Below, piece by piece: positions 18,359 to 28,348 of a stretch of 64,000 nt of DNA (positions are counted from its first letter, which is position 1; each line of letters begins with the position of its first letter). The notes beneath the pieces were generated by a model. That model was given only the letters and a program-made list of their open reading frames with translations. It did not search any database and had not been told where the DNA came from. A program made the position numbers and the translations under genes. The stretch covers positions 930,001 to 994,000 of the forward strand of contig NZ_CAJHBQ010000001.1 of assembly GCF_904846685.1 (NCBI RefSeq). The letters are read 5' to 3'. The DNA comes from Psychrobacter submarinus. Lineage in GTDB: Bacteria; Pseudomonadota; Gammaproteobacteria; Pseudomonadales; Moraxellaceae.

Positions 18359-19192
18359 ATGTCAACAAAAAGCACGTATTATGCACCAACTGGCGGCTTA
18401 CCGCCGCAAACCCAGCTGCTATCCGATCGCGCTGTCTTCACTGAAGCTTATGCTATTATCCCTAAACGTGTTCTCACTGACATCGTGATTAGTTACCTGC
18501 CCTTTTGGGAAGGTATGCGTATGTGGGTGATTGCTCGTCCGTTAAGCGGTTTTTCAGAAACCTTTTCACAATATATCGTCGAAGTCGCACCCAATGGCGG
18601 CTCTGACAAGCCTGAGCTCGATGCGAAAGCCGAAGCCGTATTATTCGTCGTTGAAGGTGAGATGGACGTGACTATCGAGGGAGAGACGCATCATATGGAG
18701 GCCGGTGGTTATGCGTTTTTACCTCCTGGCTGCAAATGGACGCTGAAAAACAATAGCGACACCCACGTCAAGTTCCACTGGATCCGTAAAGCCTATCAGT
18801 ATGTAGAAGGCATCGATGTACCTGAAGCTTTTGTTACCAGTGACCATGAGGTCGAAGCGATTGCCATGCCAGATACCAATGGCGTCTGGAAAACCACGCG
18901 GTTCACTGAGCAGTCTGATATGCGCCACGATATGCATGTAAACATCGTTACTTTTGAGCCAGGCGGCGTGATTCCATTTGATGAAACGCATGTAATGGAA
19001 CACGGCTTATACGTGCTAGAAGGCAAAGCGGTCTACCACTTAAATGCTGAGTGGGTCGAAGTTGAGGCCGGTGATTTTATGTGGCTACGTGCGTTTTGCC
19101 CGCAGTCTTGCTACGCTGGCGGCCCTGGTCCCTTTAGATACTTACTCTATAAAGATGTGAATAGACATATGCCTTTTATTCGTCCAGAATAA
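18359..19192 (+). CDS. allE: (S)-ureidoglycine aminohydrolase
   Basis: 277-residue bicupin, Mn-dependent, releasing ammonia from S-ureidoglycine to give S-ureidoglycolate. The first cupin spans about residues 80-145 (VLFVVEGEMDVTIEG, AGGYAFLPPG) and the second about 195-260 (VMEHGLYVLEGKAVYHL, EAGDFMWLRAFCPQ), with FEPGGVIPFDETHVMEHG carrying metal ligands. AAGGA precedes the ATG. The allantoate amidohydrolase needed just before this step (allC type) is not in the window. Confidence 0.94.
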   Translation: MSTKSTYYAPTGGLPPQTQLLSDRAVFTEAYAIIPKRVLTDIVISYLPFWEGMRMWVIARPLSGFSETFSQYIVEVAPNGGSDKPELDAKAEAVLFVVEGEMDVTIEGETHHMEAGGYAFLPPGCKWTLKNNSDTHVKFHWIRKAYQYVEGIDVPEAFVTSDHEVEAIAMPDTNGVWKTTRFTEQSDMRHDMHVNIVTFEPGGVIPFDETHVMEHGLYVLEGKAVYHLNAEWVEVEAGDFMWLRAFCPQSCYAGGPGPFRYLLYKDVNRHMPFIRPE

Positions 19193-19329
19193 TAGGTCAT
19201 CTGGAATAGTAGATCGTGTCAAATACCAGCATTCATTCTAATACGCCATTTGCATTTAAATGGCGATTTAAGTCGCCTGCAAATTTGTAAGGAATTTGCA
19301 GGTAGTCATAATAAAAGTAAGGCAAAGTC

Positions 19330-19896
19330 ATGAGTACTACGATCGTTGCAAAACCTTTAACTAAAGCTGAGTTTGCTCCCTATGGCACGGTGATTGAACC
19401 TTATGATGATGAGCAACAAACGCCTGATAATTGTTACCATATCAACCGAGGTTATGCTTGTCGTCATCACGCTATTACCAAAGTAGCGCTAGATGGCGGT
19501 GAAGTTGGCCTAAGTATTTTTCGGGCCAAAAAGCGCGACCACCCTATCAGGTTATCCGTGATGGAATATCATCCTTTTGGCACGCAAGCCTTCTTTTCCA
19601 TGAATGGCCGAGACTACGTCGTAGTCGTGGCCCCTGCAGGCGAGCCGCCAAAATCAGCTGATGATTTGACCGTGTTTTATGCCAAGTCGCATCAAGGAGT
19701 GCAATACGATAGAAATGTCTGGCACCACCCACTACTAGCGCTAGGTGCTGATTGCGACTTCTTAGTCGTCGATCGCATCAATGGTCCTGGTAATAACTGC
19801 CATGAGCTAAATATTGATGATTGGGGCGTCAAGATTGAGATCGAAAACGAGCAACCTGACCCTAAAGCGCAACCAGTAGAGCAAGAACAGGTTTAG
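19330..19896 (+). CDS. allA: Ureidoglycolate lyase
   Basis: 188 residues. Splits ureidoglycolate into glyoxylate and urea, the last step of the route. Typical AllA features: [16 protein letters not shown] at the N-terminus, the [12 protein letters not shown] substrate-site motif, and [16 protein letters not shown]. About 20 residues at the C-terminus ([19 protein letters not shown]) exceed the usual length and run up to the point where a truncated transporter gene begins, so the end may have been reshaped by the same deletion. Confidence 0.94.
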   Translation: MSTTIVAKPLTKAEFAPYGTVIEPYDDEQQTPDNCYHINRGYACRHHAITKVALDGGEVGLSIFRAKKRDHPIRLSVMEYHPFGTQAFFSMNGRDYVVVVAPAGEPPKSADDLTVFYAKSHQGVQYDRNVWHHPLLALGADCDFLVVDRINGPGNNCHELNIDDWGVKIEIENEQPDPKAQPVEQEQV

Positions 19897-19898
19897 AT

Positions 19899-20441
19899 GT
19901 CGGTACTGAACGATTAGCTTTATTTGGGGTAGGTCTGACGATGGCAGGAGATGGCGCGCAAGTCAACTGGGGCATAGGGTTAGGACTATTAGCAGGGGTG
20001 TGTTATTCGTTATATGGTGTGCTTGGCAAACGCGCTATGCACTACGCGCATCCGGCTCCCTTAGTGTTTTTTACCTCCATCGTGATTAGCGCCAGCGTAC
20101 TGTTATTATTACCTGAGACGTATCATACTTATAGCAAGTTATTGAGCTTGCCTGTATTGAGCTTAAGCTACGCATTAGGGCTCGCACTGATTGGTACGGT
20201 CGTGCCGTTTGCCTTATATATGAAAGCGCTAGAAAAACTACCCGCTTCTCGCGCTTCGGTGTTTACTATTTTTGAGCCGCTGACTGCTATTGCTTTAGCA
20301 ATATTACTATTGAACCAGTCGCTTAGCCTTGTTCAGTATTTAGGCGTCATGCTTATCTTACTCGCCGCGCTATTTAATGCGCTACTTAACGGTACTACTA
20401 CTCGAGTGCCACGGTGGCTGCGACGACGGCAAAAAGTCTAG
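19899..20441 (+). pseudogene. EamA/DMT-family exporter, C-terminal half
   Basis: The first ATG is at 19941, but the frame is open upstream and reads ERLALFGVGLTMAG back to about the allA stop. Only five hydrophobic segments of the usual ten are present (GLLAGVCYSLYGVLGKRAM to YLGVMLILLAALFNALL), i.e. the second EamA repeat. The N-terminal half has been deleted and the remainder abuts allA. A dimer of half-length proteins cannot be fully excluded, but the in-frame continuation without a start favours a truncated gene. Confidence 0.7.
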
Positions 20442-20460
20442 TATTTATTAATCGTTATCA

Positions 20461-20500
20461 AAAAAGCCCCAACCATGACACCACAGTTGGAGCTTTATTT
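20461..20500. terminator. Convergent terminator
   Basis: Stem AGC-CCAAC/GTTGG-GCT with A-run and T-rich flanks, between the EamA remnant (plus) and the ABC ATPase (minus). Confidence 0.8.
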
Positions 20501-20561
20501 CGCTTAAAATTAAAGCTAGTGCTATAAGATTTGATAGATGATTTGAATGGCTGTAAATCTA

Positions 20562-21305
20562 CTATTGTTCAATACGCTGCAAAAACGCTTGCGTACGCGG
20601 GTGAGTGGATAGCTCAAACATCTGCTGAGCGCTGCCCTCCTCAACCACATGGCCATCCTCAATTAATACCACATGATCGGCGACATCGCGCGCAAAGCTG
20701 ATTTCATGTGTGACCACAACCATCGTCCAGCCCTCACTTGCCAGCTGCTTCATGGTCTCAAGCACATCTTGTACCAACTCCGGATCAAGCGCTGAGGTCG
20801 GCTCATCAAATAGCAACAGCGACGGCTCAATGGCCAAAGCGCGGGCAATGCCGATGCGCTGCTGCTGACCACCTGATAGCTGAAACGGATACAGATCGGC
20901 TTTGTCCGCAAGCCCCACCTTGTTGAGTAGTGCTAGCGCTTGCGCCTGCGCGTCAGCTTTTGAGACGCCTTGCACTACGGTCGGCCCAAGCATTAAGTTC
21001 TGTAGCGCCGTCTTGTGCGGAAATAAATTGTAAGACTGAAACACCATGCCCGACTTACGCTGCAGGGCCAATAGCTTTTTTTTATTTGGCTTAGCGCTAA
21101 AATCTACACTTAAGCTATTATCATCAAAAGCGATCACCCCTTGGTCAGGGATCTCCAGCGCATTGATACAGCGTAAAAAAGTAGTTTTGCCTGATCCTGA
21201 TGGCCCTAATATCACCACCACCTTACCTTTATCAATGCTCAAATCTATGCCCTTTAGCACTTGATTGGTACCAAAAGCTTTGTGGATGTTCGTGATTTGA
21301 ATCAT
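20562..21305 (-). CDS. Polar amino-acid ABC transporter ATP-binding protein (GlnQ/TcyC type)
   Basis: 247 residues. Walker A GPSGSGKT (residues 34-41), Q-loop GMVFQSYNLFPH, signature LSGGQQQRIG, Walker B LLLFDEPTSALD and the H-loop VVTHE are all intact. The AFGTNQVLKGIDL opening and length are typical of amino-acid importers such as cystine or glutamine systems. Its permease gene, immediately upstream on the same strand, is truncated, and no binding protein gene is present, so the importer is probably non-functional unless it serves another permease. Confidence 0.9.
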   Translation of the reverse strand: MIQITNIHKAFGTNQVLKGIDLSIDKGKVVVILGPSGSGKTTFLRCINALEIPDQGVIAFDDNSLSVDFSAKPNKKKLLALQRKSGMVFQSYNLFPHKTALQNLMLGPTVVQGVSKADAQAQALALLNKVGLADKADLYPFQLSGGQQQRIGIARALAIEPSLLLFDEPTSALDPELVQDVLETMKQLASEGWTMVVVTHEISFARDVADHVVLIEDGHVVEEGSAQQMFELSTHPRTQAFLQRIEQ

Positions 21306-21352
21306 AAAGACGTTTCCGTTTACAAATGAAAAGCTAGCAGTTAATGGTTAAG

Positions 21353-21675
21353 CTATTTTGCCACATAGCGATCAAGACGCGTCTCAAGCTTGCCTTGGAT
21401 AAAGGTCAAGAACAGACAAATTCCCCAATAGATAAAGGCCGCTTCAGTATAGACCAGCATAAACTCATAGTTACGCGCGGTGATGATCTGCGCTTGTTTA
21501 AAGAGCTCAGTGACCAGCACTAAAGAAGCTAGCGAGGTGTCTTTGACTAAACTAATAAAGGTATTAGACAAGGGCGGCACGGATACTCTAAGCGCTTGCG
21601 GCAAAATGACATGGCGAAAGGTCTGTAGATACGTCAGACCTACTGTCGATCCCGCTTCCCATTGTCCTTGCTCCT
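21353..21675 (-). pseudogene. Amino-acid ABC permease, C-terminal fragment
   Basis: The frame reads [20 protein letters not shown] and then [20 protein letters not shown], the cytoplasmic EAA loop and following segment of polar amino-acid permeases (HisMQ/TcyB family), and ends normally at RLDRYVAK. The homology stops abruptly near 21675, where a plus-strand ORF of unrelated sequence takes over. More than half of the permease is missing. Confidence 0.8.
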
Positions 21676-22177
21676 CAAAGAAAAAGAGCCGCTACAAGGC
21701 GCGGTCGCTGACTTTTTTTATGGCTGTTGGTACGACATTCCCTATGACGTTGAGGATATATTTATCCGTATCCAGAACCGCTTGCATCCGCAGATAGAGC
21801 GCGCGTTTCGTAACTGTATTAATAAGATTGACTATATCCGGCATAGCAGCGAGTTTGCCACGCGCTGGAGCGTGCTGATTACCCCTTCTCTCAATGTCGA
21901 TACGCACCGCCTGCGTATCAGTAGCGATGATGCGAAAGAGATCGCTAAGAATATCACCACTGAGCTGATGAGCGCGCGCGATAATGAGGACTGGAGCACT
22001 ATCGAGCAGATAGAGAACGAGTTTTTTGCGCACTGCTTAGCTTGTAACGATCGTCTCGCCTTCTCTATCGTCTGGTTTCGTTTAGGTAAGAGCGACTGGC
22101 AGTTCGATCAGCGCTGGCAAAGCTGTCAAGAGCACTTGGAGCAAACCCAAGTCGCATCAGTAGCAACAGACGCCTAA
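21662..22177 (+). CDS. Unrecognised protein, probably 5'-truncated
   Basis: 171 residues, starting only at a TTG in sequence that at first overlaps the truncated permease on the other strand, so the true N-terminus has probably been lost. The body ([47 protein letters not shown]-type helices, [18 protein letters not shown]) looks like a soluble, mostly helical protein with many Trp and Cys. I do not recognise the family. It is followed at 80 bp by another unknown gene on the same strand and may share its transcript. Confidence 0.55.
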   Translation: MSLLLKEKEPLQGAVADFFYGCWYDIPYDVEDIFIRIQNRLHPQIERAFRNCINKIDYIRHSSEFATRWSVLITPSLNVDTHRLRISSDDAKEIAKNITTELMSARDNEDWSTIEQIENEFFAHCLACNDRLAFSIVWFRLGKSDWQFDQRWQSCQEHLEQTQVASVATDA

Positions 22178-22257
22178 CTACAGCTTAGCTCCTTCTGAGC
22201 TCTTATCTCACTTTTTCACTCAGCAACTAGATACGCACTACAAATAAGGTTATCTTT

Positions 22258-22881
22258 ATGTCCAGTTTTGCTCATGCCGAAAAAACCTATATCACGTTGA
22301 CCCCAGCGGGCGTCTTTGAAGCCTTTTCACAGCCCAAGCCTACGGCCATGCAATTGGCTCTACAAGCGCTGTTATCGCACCAAGAGACTATGTTAGTCGC
22401 CGATTGGCTCAAAGCGTTTCCTGAGCTGTGGCTTGAGGGTTTCGTTGAGCAGGGCTTTATTGAGAAGCTCTCAACCTTTTTACCTGCGCCTAACCTACCG
22501 CTAGATCAGTTTTTGCCATATGTCGTCGCCAGCCTCTCAGGTAAGCGCCGTGCTGCTATCGCCTCAGATGAGGGCTTTTGTTTGGCACGGATTGGTTATA
22601 GTCAAGAAGAAGCGGATATGCTGAGTGTCGCGGCGGCGGACTTTTCAGGGTTTATGCTTAGGCAGCAGCAGCGCGGCTGGTCATTGGATAGCCGCGCCAT
22701 CTCGTTCTTTCAACAAGTGGATCTACTCATCCCTGAGACAAGTTTTGTGTTTTTGTGGATTGATAATGATGGTTATGCCGTCATCATCGATGGCGAACCT
22801 TTAACCAATAATCGCGCTTTCGTTGAGCTGATTTGGGGTATCAAAACCTCGGGGCTAAAATTCGAAACTGCAGAAGCGTAA
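22258..22881 (+). CDS. Unrecognised cytoplasmic protein
   Basis: 207 residues with no signal peptide or membrane segment. The N-terminal half is helical (TAMQLALQALLSHQETMLVADW), and the C-terminal half alternates beta strands and helices (AAIASDEGFCLARIGYS, EADMLSVAAADFSGF, FVFLWIDNDGYAVIIDG). The latter pattern faintly resembles roadblock/LC7 (MglB-like) domains, which is inference from layout only. AAGGTTATCTTT precedes the ATG. It may pair with the truncated gene upstream. Confidence 0.6.
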   Translation: MSSFAHAEKTYITLTPAGVFEAFSQPKPTAMQLALQALLSHQETMLVADWLKAFPELWLEGFVEQGFIEKLSTFLPAPNLPLDQFLPYVVASLSGKRRAAIASDEGFCLARIGYSQEEADMLSVAAADFSGFMLRQQQRGWSLDSRAISFFQQVDLLIPETSFVFLWIDNDGYAVIIDGEPLTNNRAFVELIWGIKTSGLKFETAEA

Positions 22882-23084
22882 AGCTGAGACTATAAACAGA
22901 CTGCTCATTGATCGTTTTAGTTAGTTTGTTTTAGACGTTGTTTAGAACGTTCTGTTTAGGCTATCTATTAACCTTTTTACGTCAGTAATACATCTGTCTA
23001 CTTTACCATAACGCAAATACACCCTTGGTAAACTGGCTAAAAAACTATTTATCTAAATATCCTGTAATTATTCTCATAAAAGAC

Positions 23085-23112
23085 TTGCAAAGTCTGAAAA
23101 ACTTGCTAAAAT
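23085..23112 (+). promoter_or_regulatory. tRNA-Val promoter
   Basis: TTGCAA and TAAAAT boxes with a 16-bp spacer lie 14 bases upstream of the tRNA, the expected placement for a sigma70 tRNA promoter. Confidence 0.65.
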
Positions 23113-23125
23113 GCATGGCCTAAAT

Positions 23126-23202
<77 letters not shown>

Positions 23203-23208
23203 GATTCG

Positions 23209-23240
23209 AAAGCCCCAATCTCAAGATTGGGGCTTTTTTT
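23209..23240 (+). terminator. Terminator after tRNA-Val
   Basis: Perfect stem AGCCCCAATC/GATTGGGGCT with a TCAA loop, then seven T. Confidence 0.93.
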
Positions 23241-23420
23241 ATGCCTGTAATATAAAGGCTGTAGCGAAAAGATAACATTTGGAATCTCTATTATTACTCT
23301 TGTTGAGCCCTCTATTAAAATGATCAAAAAACTGACGGTGACCAAAACGTGACCAGCTCTGAAAGTTCACTAAAAACTAAGCCTACTTTTTGACCTCAAC
23401 TCTAAACTTTATAGTAGTAT

Positions 23421-23525
23421 CTATTCTTTAGTAATTTCCGACTTACTATCATCTACATATTCAAAGATATCTCCTACCCCTACTTCAAGATATTCACAAA
23501 GCTTATCTATAGTAGAGTGCGAGCT
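23421..23525 (-). pseudogene. XRE-type helix-turn-helix regulator, C-terminal remnant
   Basis: The minus strand encodes about 34 residues containing STIDKLCEYLEVGVGDIFEY, the end of a short Cro/CI-like (YozG-type) regulator, followed by a stop. The reading frame is closed by a TAA immediately upstream, so the HTH itself is missing. It may be a leftover of a mobile element or toxin-antitoxin module once integrated beside the tRNA gene. Confidence 0.55.
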
Positions 23526-23572
23526 TTATGGGCTTCTACCACAATCACGCTATAGTTCTTAAGCAGAGTGTT

Positions 23573-23893
23573 ATGAGTGTAGACTTTGTGTTTGATCCGA
23601 CGCTCAATGAAATTACTACAGATTTATGCCGTGATTACTGGTCTTATAGTTCGCCTAATAACTATATCGCTCATGTAGAGTTATTATGTCAGTCTTACGG
23701 TATAAACTATTTTCTATTATTTAGCACGCTTACAAAATGTCAGGCATATTTAGACAATGTACGCTGTGATTTCTGTGGTCGTCCATACGAGCTTGATGTA
23801 CCAGCAGATATACCTTATGCAAGAAGTTTGCGCTCTTGGTTTTGTGAGGGGTGTATCAGCTTTTCAGGTGGTCAAATTACTGTAAGTAGATAG
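23573..23893 (+). CDS. Small protein with paired Cys motif, unknown function
   Basis: 106 residues from the ATG at 23573 (MSVDFVFDPT); an in-frame ATG at 23528 lies within remnant sequence and has no ribosome site. The C-terminal part has CDFCGRPYELD and WFCEGCISF, two CxxC-like pairs that could form a zinc ribbon. No family recognised. It sits 170 bp upstream of cas1 in the same orientation and may belong to the accessory DNA around the CRISPR locus. A weak hairpin (CCAGATAAC/GTTATCTGG) follows its stop at 23912. Confidence 0.55.
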   Translation: MSVDFVFDPTLNEITTDLCRDYWSYSSPNNYIAHVELLCQSYGINYFLLFSTLTKCQAYLDNVRCDFCGRPYELDVPADIPYARSLRSWFCEGCISFSGGQITVSR

Positions 23894-24064
23894 ACTAATA
23901 AGTGTAATTAATTACCAGATAACTTAGGTTATCTGGTTTCACATTCAATTAACTAGCGACATATACTGTCGTTTTAAATATATTATTCATTGTTTTACGA
24001 ACAAAGTTCCGTTAAAGTAAATCCGTATTCAAATTCTACGATACTTTCAATAGACGGAGCTATT

Positions 24065-25060
24065 ATGGCAAAACCTAGCAATCCTTATACCGATAATAGC
24101 TTTGTCTCCTCTGATCTTAAGACTATTTTGCACTCCAAACGTGCCAATATCTACTACCTCTCGCACTGCCGCGTCATGCAAAAAGACGGCAGAATTCTCT
24201 ATCTCACCGAAGACGATAAAGCCAACCTGTTCTATAACATTCCTATTGCCAATACCACCTCCATCTTACTCGGTACGGGCACCTCCATCACCCAAGCGGC
24301 GATGCGTCTGCTTTCGCAAGCAGGCGTATTAGTAGGGTTTTGCGGTGGCGGCGGTACGCCGCTATTTATGGGATCTGAGCGCGAAGTCTTCGTCGAGTGG
24401 CTGACCCCGCAAAGCGAATATCGACCGACAGAATATGTGCAAGGTTGGCTCAGTTGGTGGTGGGATGATGACAAACGCCTCGCTGCCGCTAAGATGCTAC
24501 AACATGCGCGTTTGGCTTACTTACAAGCAATTTGGAGCAAAGATGTTGATCTAAAACGTCAGGGATTTGATAGCAGTCGTGATGACATTAAAGCGCTCAT
24601 CGATAACAATATTCGACAAATCGATCAGCAAACTGAGGTCATGCACTTATTGCAGTTAGAAGCTCGCCTGACCAAAAACCTGTATAAACTTGCCGCCAAA
24701 AACACCGGCTATGACGGCTTTACCCGTGAGCACGATGGTATCGATAAGGCCAATGGCTTTCTCAATCACGGCAACTATCTGGCCTACGGACTGGGTGCGA
24801 CTACTGCATGGACGCTAGGTATCCCGCACGGTTTTGCAGTCATGCATGGCAAGACACGGCGCGGGGCATTGGTATTTGATATAGCCGATATTATCAAAGA
24901 TGCGCTAGTGCTACCCCTCGCCTTTATTTGCGCCAGCGAGAATATGAGCGAGCAAGAGTTTCGCCAGGAGTGCTTAAACTTATTTACCAAACATCATGCG
25001 CTGGATTATCAGTTTGAAGCTGTTAAACAGATTGCTATGAATAAAAGCTGGCAGGTGTAG
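24065..25060 (+). CDS. cas1: CRISPR integrase Cas1, subtype I-F
   Basis: 331 residues. Cas1 catalyses spacer insertion as a complex with Cas2-3. Visible family features: the N-terminal beta domain (LHSKRANIYYLSHCRVM), the metal-site region LLQLEARLTKNLYKLAAKN with its catalytic glutamate, then NHGNYLAYGLGATTAW and PHGFAVMHGKTRRGALVFDIAD containing the catalytic His/Asp. The open frame starts at 23990, but GGAG before the ATG at 24065 and the MAKPSNPYTD opening fix the start. It ends 3 bases before cas2-3 and is co-transcribed with it. Confidence 0.95.
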   Translation: MAKPSNPYTDNSFVSSDLKTILHSKRANIYYLSHCRVMQKDGRILYLTEDDKANLFYNIPIANTTSILLGTGTSITQAAMRLLSQAGVLVGFCGGGGTPLFMGSEREVFVEWLTPQSEYRPTEYVQGWLSWWWDDDKRLAAAKMLQHARLAYLQAIWSKDVDLKRQGFDSSRDDIKALIDNNIRQIDQQTEVMHLLQLEARLTKNLYKLAAKNTGYDGFTREHDGIDKANGFLNHGNYLAYGLGATTAWTLGIPHGFAVMHGKTRRGALVFDIADIIKDALVLPLAFICASENMSEQEFRQECLNLFTKHHALDYQFEAVKQIAMNKSWQV

Positions 25061-25063
25061 AAA

Positions 25064-28000
25064 ATGATCGTTACCTTTGTATCTCAATGCGAGAAAAAAT
25101 CGCTAAAACGTACTCGCAGAATCTTAGACGCCTTTGCCAACCGTATTGGTAATAATGTGTGGCAGACGGCGATTACTGAAGATGGATTAAAGACAGTTAA
25201 GCAGCTCCTGCGCAAATCAGCGACCAAATCAACGGCGGTAAGCTGTCATCGTAATAAGACTCGTCAGCTGACGGAGCTGGTGTGGATTGTAGGTAATAAG
25301 AGACGGTTTAATGAGGTGGGTGTGGTTCCTGTGAATTGGACTAATAACGAGGTTTTTATGGATTTACCGATAACAACGGCTGATATTCTAGCCAATACAA
25401 ATGAGCAACCGTTAAGCCAGCATCTTTTTGCTGTTGGCTATCTTGGTTATAAAATTATTGAAAAAATGCAAATCAGTAATCCAAAGCTTGCTCAAGCAGC
25501 GTTAATAGCTGGCATCTTACATGATATAGGAAAGTTAGACCCACAGTTTCAAGGCTGGTTAAAAACCAAAATTGGTAAAGAGCCATTGGACACATCGGAT
25601 GAAATGCTGCCTGACTTACCTGACGATGGCGTTCATATTGACAATAGCATTCGAGGTCATACCAAATTTACCTTTGAAAAACATCCTCGTCATCATGAGA
25701 TTTCTTGGCTACTGGCGCAAGCTATCTTACCTACTGACGCACTAAACACAAATCAGCGCGATCAAGTGTTTCATGGCATTTACTGGCATCATACGCGCCC
25801 CTATCGTAAAGACGACAAATTTTTTATGCAGGCAAAAGGCATTCATAAATTATTTGTAAAATCCCTAAAATCTCAATCTATAAATAAGATTATGGATGAG
25901 TTATCAGCAATCCTTAATGATGTTGCTCAAATCAGTACAAACTATACTGATGTTAATTTTGATAATCTAATACCAAAGTGGAACAAGAATTTTGAGCTCA
26001 CTCAAGAGGACTTACCAAGCTATAAAATATACGATGAACTTGCTGAAGACATTGATGAATTTACTATAGATATCAAACCTAACGCTTTAAACAACTTAAT
26101 TCGTACAGCGGTCATCAGTGCAGATAGAATTGTATCTGCCATGCTCGCTGAAGACTTAGCCGACTATATTAAAGAAGGTAGTTTAGAACAGGCTATAGAC
26201 AATATCCTTATTGAAGACAGTGACTTATGTCGCAAAGTCAATGCGTGTCTTGCAGGTTTTGACAGTCGTCATCCAAACAGTGACCGTAACCTTGCTCAGA
26301 CTCAAGCTGCTAGCCAACTAGCTAAGCTAAAAGAGATTGCTGAGTTTGATGAGGCAGACAACATCGGCGTGCTACAAGGTCCCGCTGGCTGCGGTAAAAC
26401 TAAAATTGCATTGGAATGGGCAAGTCGAACCAATGCTAATAAAATCATTTGGGTTTGTCCTCGGGTGCAGGTTTGCTTAGGACTCTTAACTGACTTAACC
26501 CAAGCTGAGTATTTACCTAACAGCCGTATCGAAATATTTACAGGAGAATATAAAAAAATCTTAACTAATGGCATGAGTATGAATGATACGCCTGACACTA
26601 GCGAGAGTGACTACTTTAGTGGGGATATCGTACTAACAACGATAGATCAGGTGATTAATAATATTATCTCCCACCATAAAGTCACCACTCAAATGACAGA
26701 CTTTATGCAAGCGCATTTAATATTTGATGAGTTTCATGAATTGATTCCCATGCCTGCTTTCAATCTCTTATTTGCAGAGTTAATAGAAGCGAAAAAGTGT
26801 TGCGGTGCTAACGCCAATACCTTACTCGTATCAGCGACGCCTCATGACTATTTTGTCAATGAAGTGCTTAACATCGACAACGCCTATGTCGTGCGAGTCG
26901 ATAGCTTTAATGAGTCAGACTACAAGTTGGATTTTGTCAGCTACGATGAAACTGAACATCCAAACCCGTTGGTCAATGACGCTATCGAAGTAGACAAAAC
27001 AACTTTCATTATTACCAATACCGCACAAGATGCTCAGCTTGGCTTTTTACTGCACCAGAACAACGAGAACAATATCTTACTTCATTCCAAATATACTCGT
27101 ACTGATAAAGTACATTGGTTTAACCAAGTATTTGACAGTTTCAAGGAAAAGGGCAGCCAAAAGTACAAAGTATTGCGCAGTGGACCTATTGTTCAAGCGT
27201 CACTCAATATTACTTGCCAGCAGATGTATACGGATATGACCAGTCCTGAAAATTGGTTACAGCGCTTAGGCCGATTGGATCGCTTTGGTGAGAATAATGA
27301 ATTAAATATCTATACGACCGTGATTCCTGAGAGCGCAAAAAAGGGTAAACAAAGTAGTCGGCAAGCAAAGTTTTTAGCCAGTCTTTGCGTTTGGAATAGT
27401 AGTGTTGCCTGGCTAAATTATCTACAAGACTACTTAGATGACAGCAATCTTGATACCGTCACTCTAAACGAGCTTTATCAGGTTTATCAAAAATTCTATA
27501 CAGATGAGGATTGCCGAGACAAAGTCACGGAAGATATGCAAAAAACATTAAAGCAAAGTGTGAGTTTAATCAATGCCAAAGTCATTGATCCTATCAGTGT
27601 ACCACCTAAGTCTAAGCGCTCTAAAGACGGCGCTGCCAAGATATCTAAAAGTTCACTGCGAGGCAATAACCGATTTGTCCAAATGGCGGTCTGCAATGTT
27701 GATGATGAACTAAACCCAACGTTCACTAATGAATATGCTTATGATGAACATACTGACCACAGTACGGTCACTATTGGTTTGACCGAGTCTGTTGATCGTG
27801 TTCGAGGGTACGGCGACAGCGCCAAAGACTTAGTCGGTTTTATGCAAGCCAAACATCACAATATTAAAGAAGATGCTAGTAAAGCTTATAAAGACTTTAT
27901 GCTACTGGCAGAAGCCAGATCCCCTGATCACCCTCTTTATCTTAGCTATACCCCTGAGGATTTAGAGCCTATCGGTGGAGAGCGGGAGCGTCATCAATAC

Positions 28001-28087
28001 GCGATGTATTATGTGATAACAGCCAAACAACCTGTTGGCACAGTACCTATTAATAAATTAACTAACCCAACCTCAGTTGATGACTGA
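25064..28087 (+). CDS. cas3: Cas2-Cas3 fusion (type I-F Cas3)
   Basis: 1007 residues. The N-terminal ~95 residues form a Cas2-like domain (MIVTFVSQCEKKSLKRTRRI) used in adaptation. An HD nuclease domain follows with ILHDIGKLDPQF (HD at about 153-154), then a superfamily 2 helicase with Walker A GPAGCGKT (about 439-446), DEFH (about 555) and SAT (about 590). It unwinds and degrades targets marked by the Cascade complex and joins Cas1 in spacer acquisition. All catalytic motifs appear intact, so adaptation could continue even though cas7fv is disrupted. Confidence 0.96.
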   Translation: MIVTFVSQCEKKSLKRTRRILDAFANRIGNNVWQTAITEDGLKTVKQLLRKSATKSTAVSCHRNKTRQLTELVWIVGNKRRFNEVGVVPVNWTNNEVFMDLPITTADILANTNEQPLSQHLFAVGYLGYKIIEKMQISNPKLAQAALIAGILHDIGKLDPQFQGWLKTKIGKEPLDTSDEMLPDLPDDGVHIDNSIRGHTKFTFEKHPRHHEISWLLAQAILPTDALNTNQRDQVFHGIYWHHTRPYRKDDKFFMQAKGIHKLFVKSLKSQSINKIMDELSAILNDVAQISTNYTDVNFDNLIPKWNKNFELTQEDLPSYKIYDELAEDIDEFTIDIKPNALNNLIRTAVISADRIVSAMLAEDLADYIKEGSLEQAIDNILIEDSDLCRKVNACLAGFDSRHPNSDRNLAQTQAASQLAKLKEIAEFDEADNIGVLQGPAGCGKTKIALEWASRTNANKIIWVCPRVQVCLGLLTDLTQAEYLPNSRIEIFTGEYKKILTNGMSMNDTPDTSESDYFSGDIVLTTIDQVINNIISHHKVTTQMTDFMQAHLIFDEFHELIPMPAFNLLFAELIEAKKCCGANANTLLVSATPHDYFVNEVLNIDNAYVVRVDSFNESDYKLDFVSYDETEHPNPLVNDAIEVDKTTFIITNTAQDAQLGFLLHQNNENNILLHSKYTRTDKVHWFNQVFDSFKEKGSQKYKVLRSGPIVQASLNITCQQMYTDMTSPENWLQRLGRLDRFGENNELNIYTTVIPESAKKGKQSSRQAKFLASLCVWNSSVAWLNYLQDYLDDSNLDTVTLNELYQVYQKFYTDEDCRDKVTEDMQKTLKQSVSLINAKVIDPISVPPKSKRSKDGAAKISKSSLRGNNRFVQMAVCNVDDELNPTFTNEYAYDEHTDHSTVTIGLTESVDRVRGYGDSAKDLVGFMQAKHHNIKEDASKAYKDFMLLAEARSPDHPLYLSYTPEDLEPIGGERERHQYAMYYVITAKQPVGTVPINKLTNPTSVDD

Positions 28088-28348
28088 GAAATAAACTCTA
28101 GGAGAGAACAATGAACAAAGTAACTGGCATTAAAAGCGTTGATTTTAAAGTAAAGGCATTCGGACATGGTGTTGTGAACTGGAATGGTCCAACTACGTTA
28201 AGTAGTGAAGGTCGTACCGTTGATAATCACACTTTACCTAAATTGCGTGGGTACACCAATCTAACGGGAAAAATCAAGGACGAAACAGGTTATAAATATA
28301 AAAAAGAAGCAACTGATATCAACTTTAAGGAAACACCTTTATACATTA

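Noticed and set aside
21480..21797. 105-residue plus-strand ORF overlapping the permease fragment
   Set aside because: Crosses the junction between two unrelated sequences and lies antisense to the conserved permease motif.
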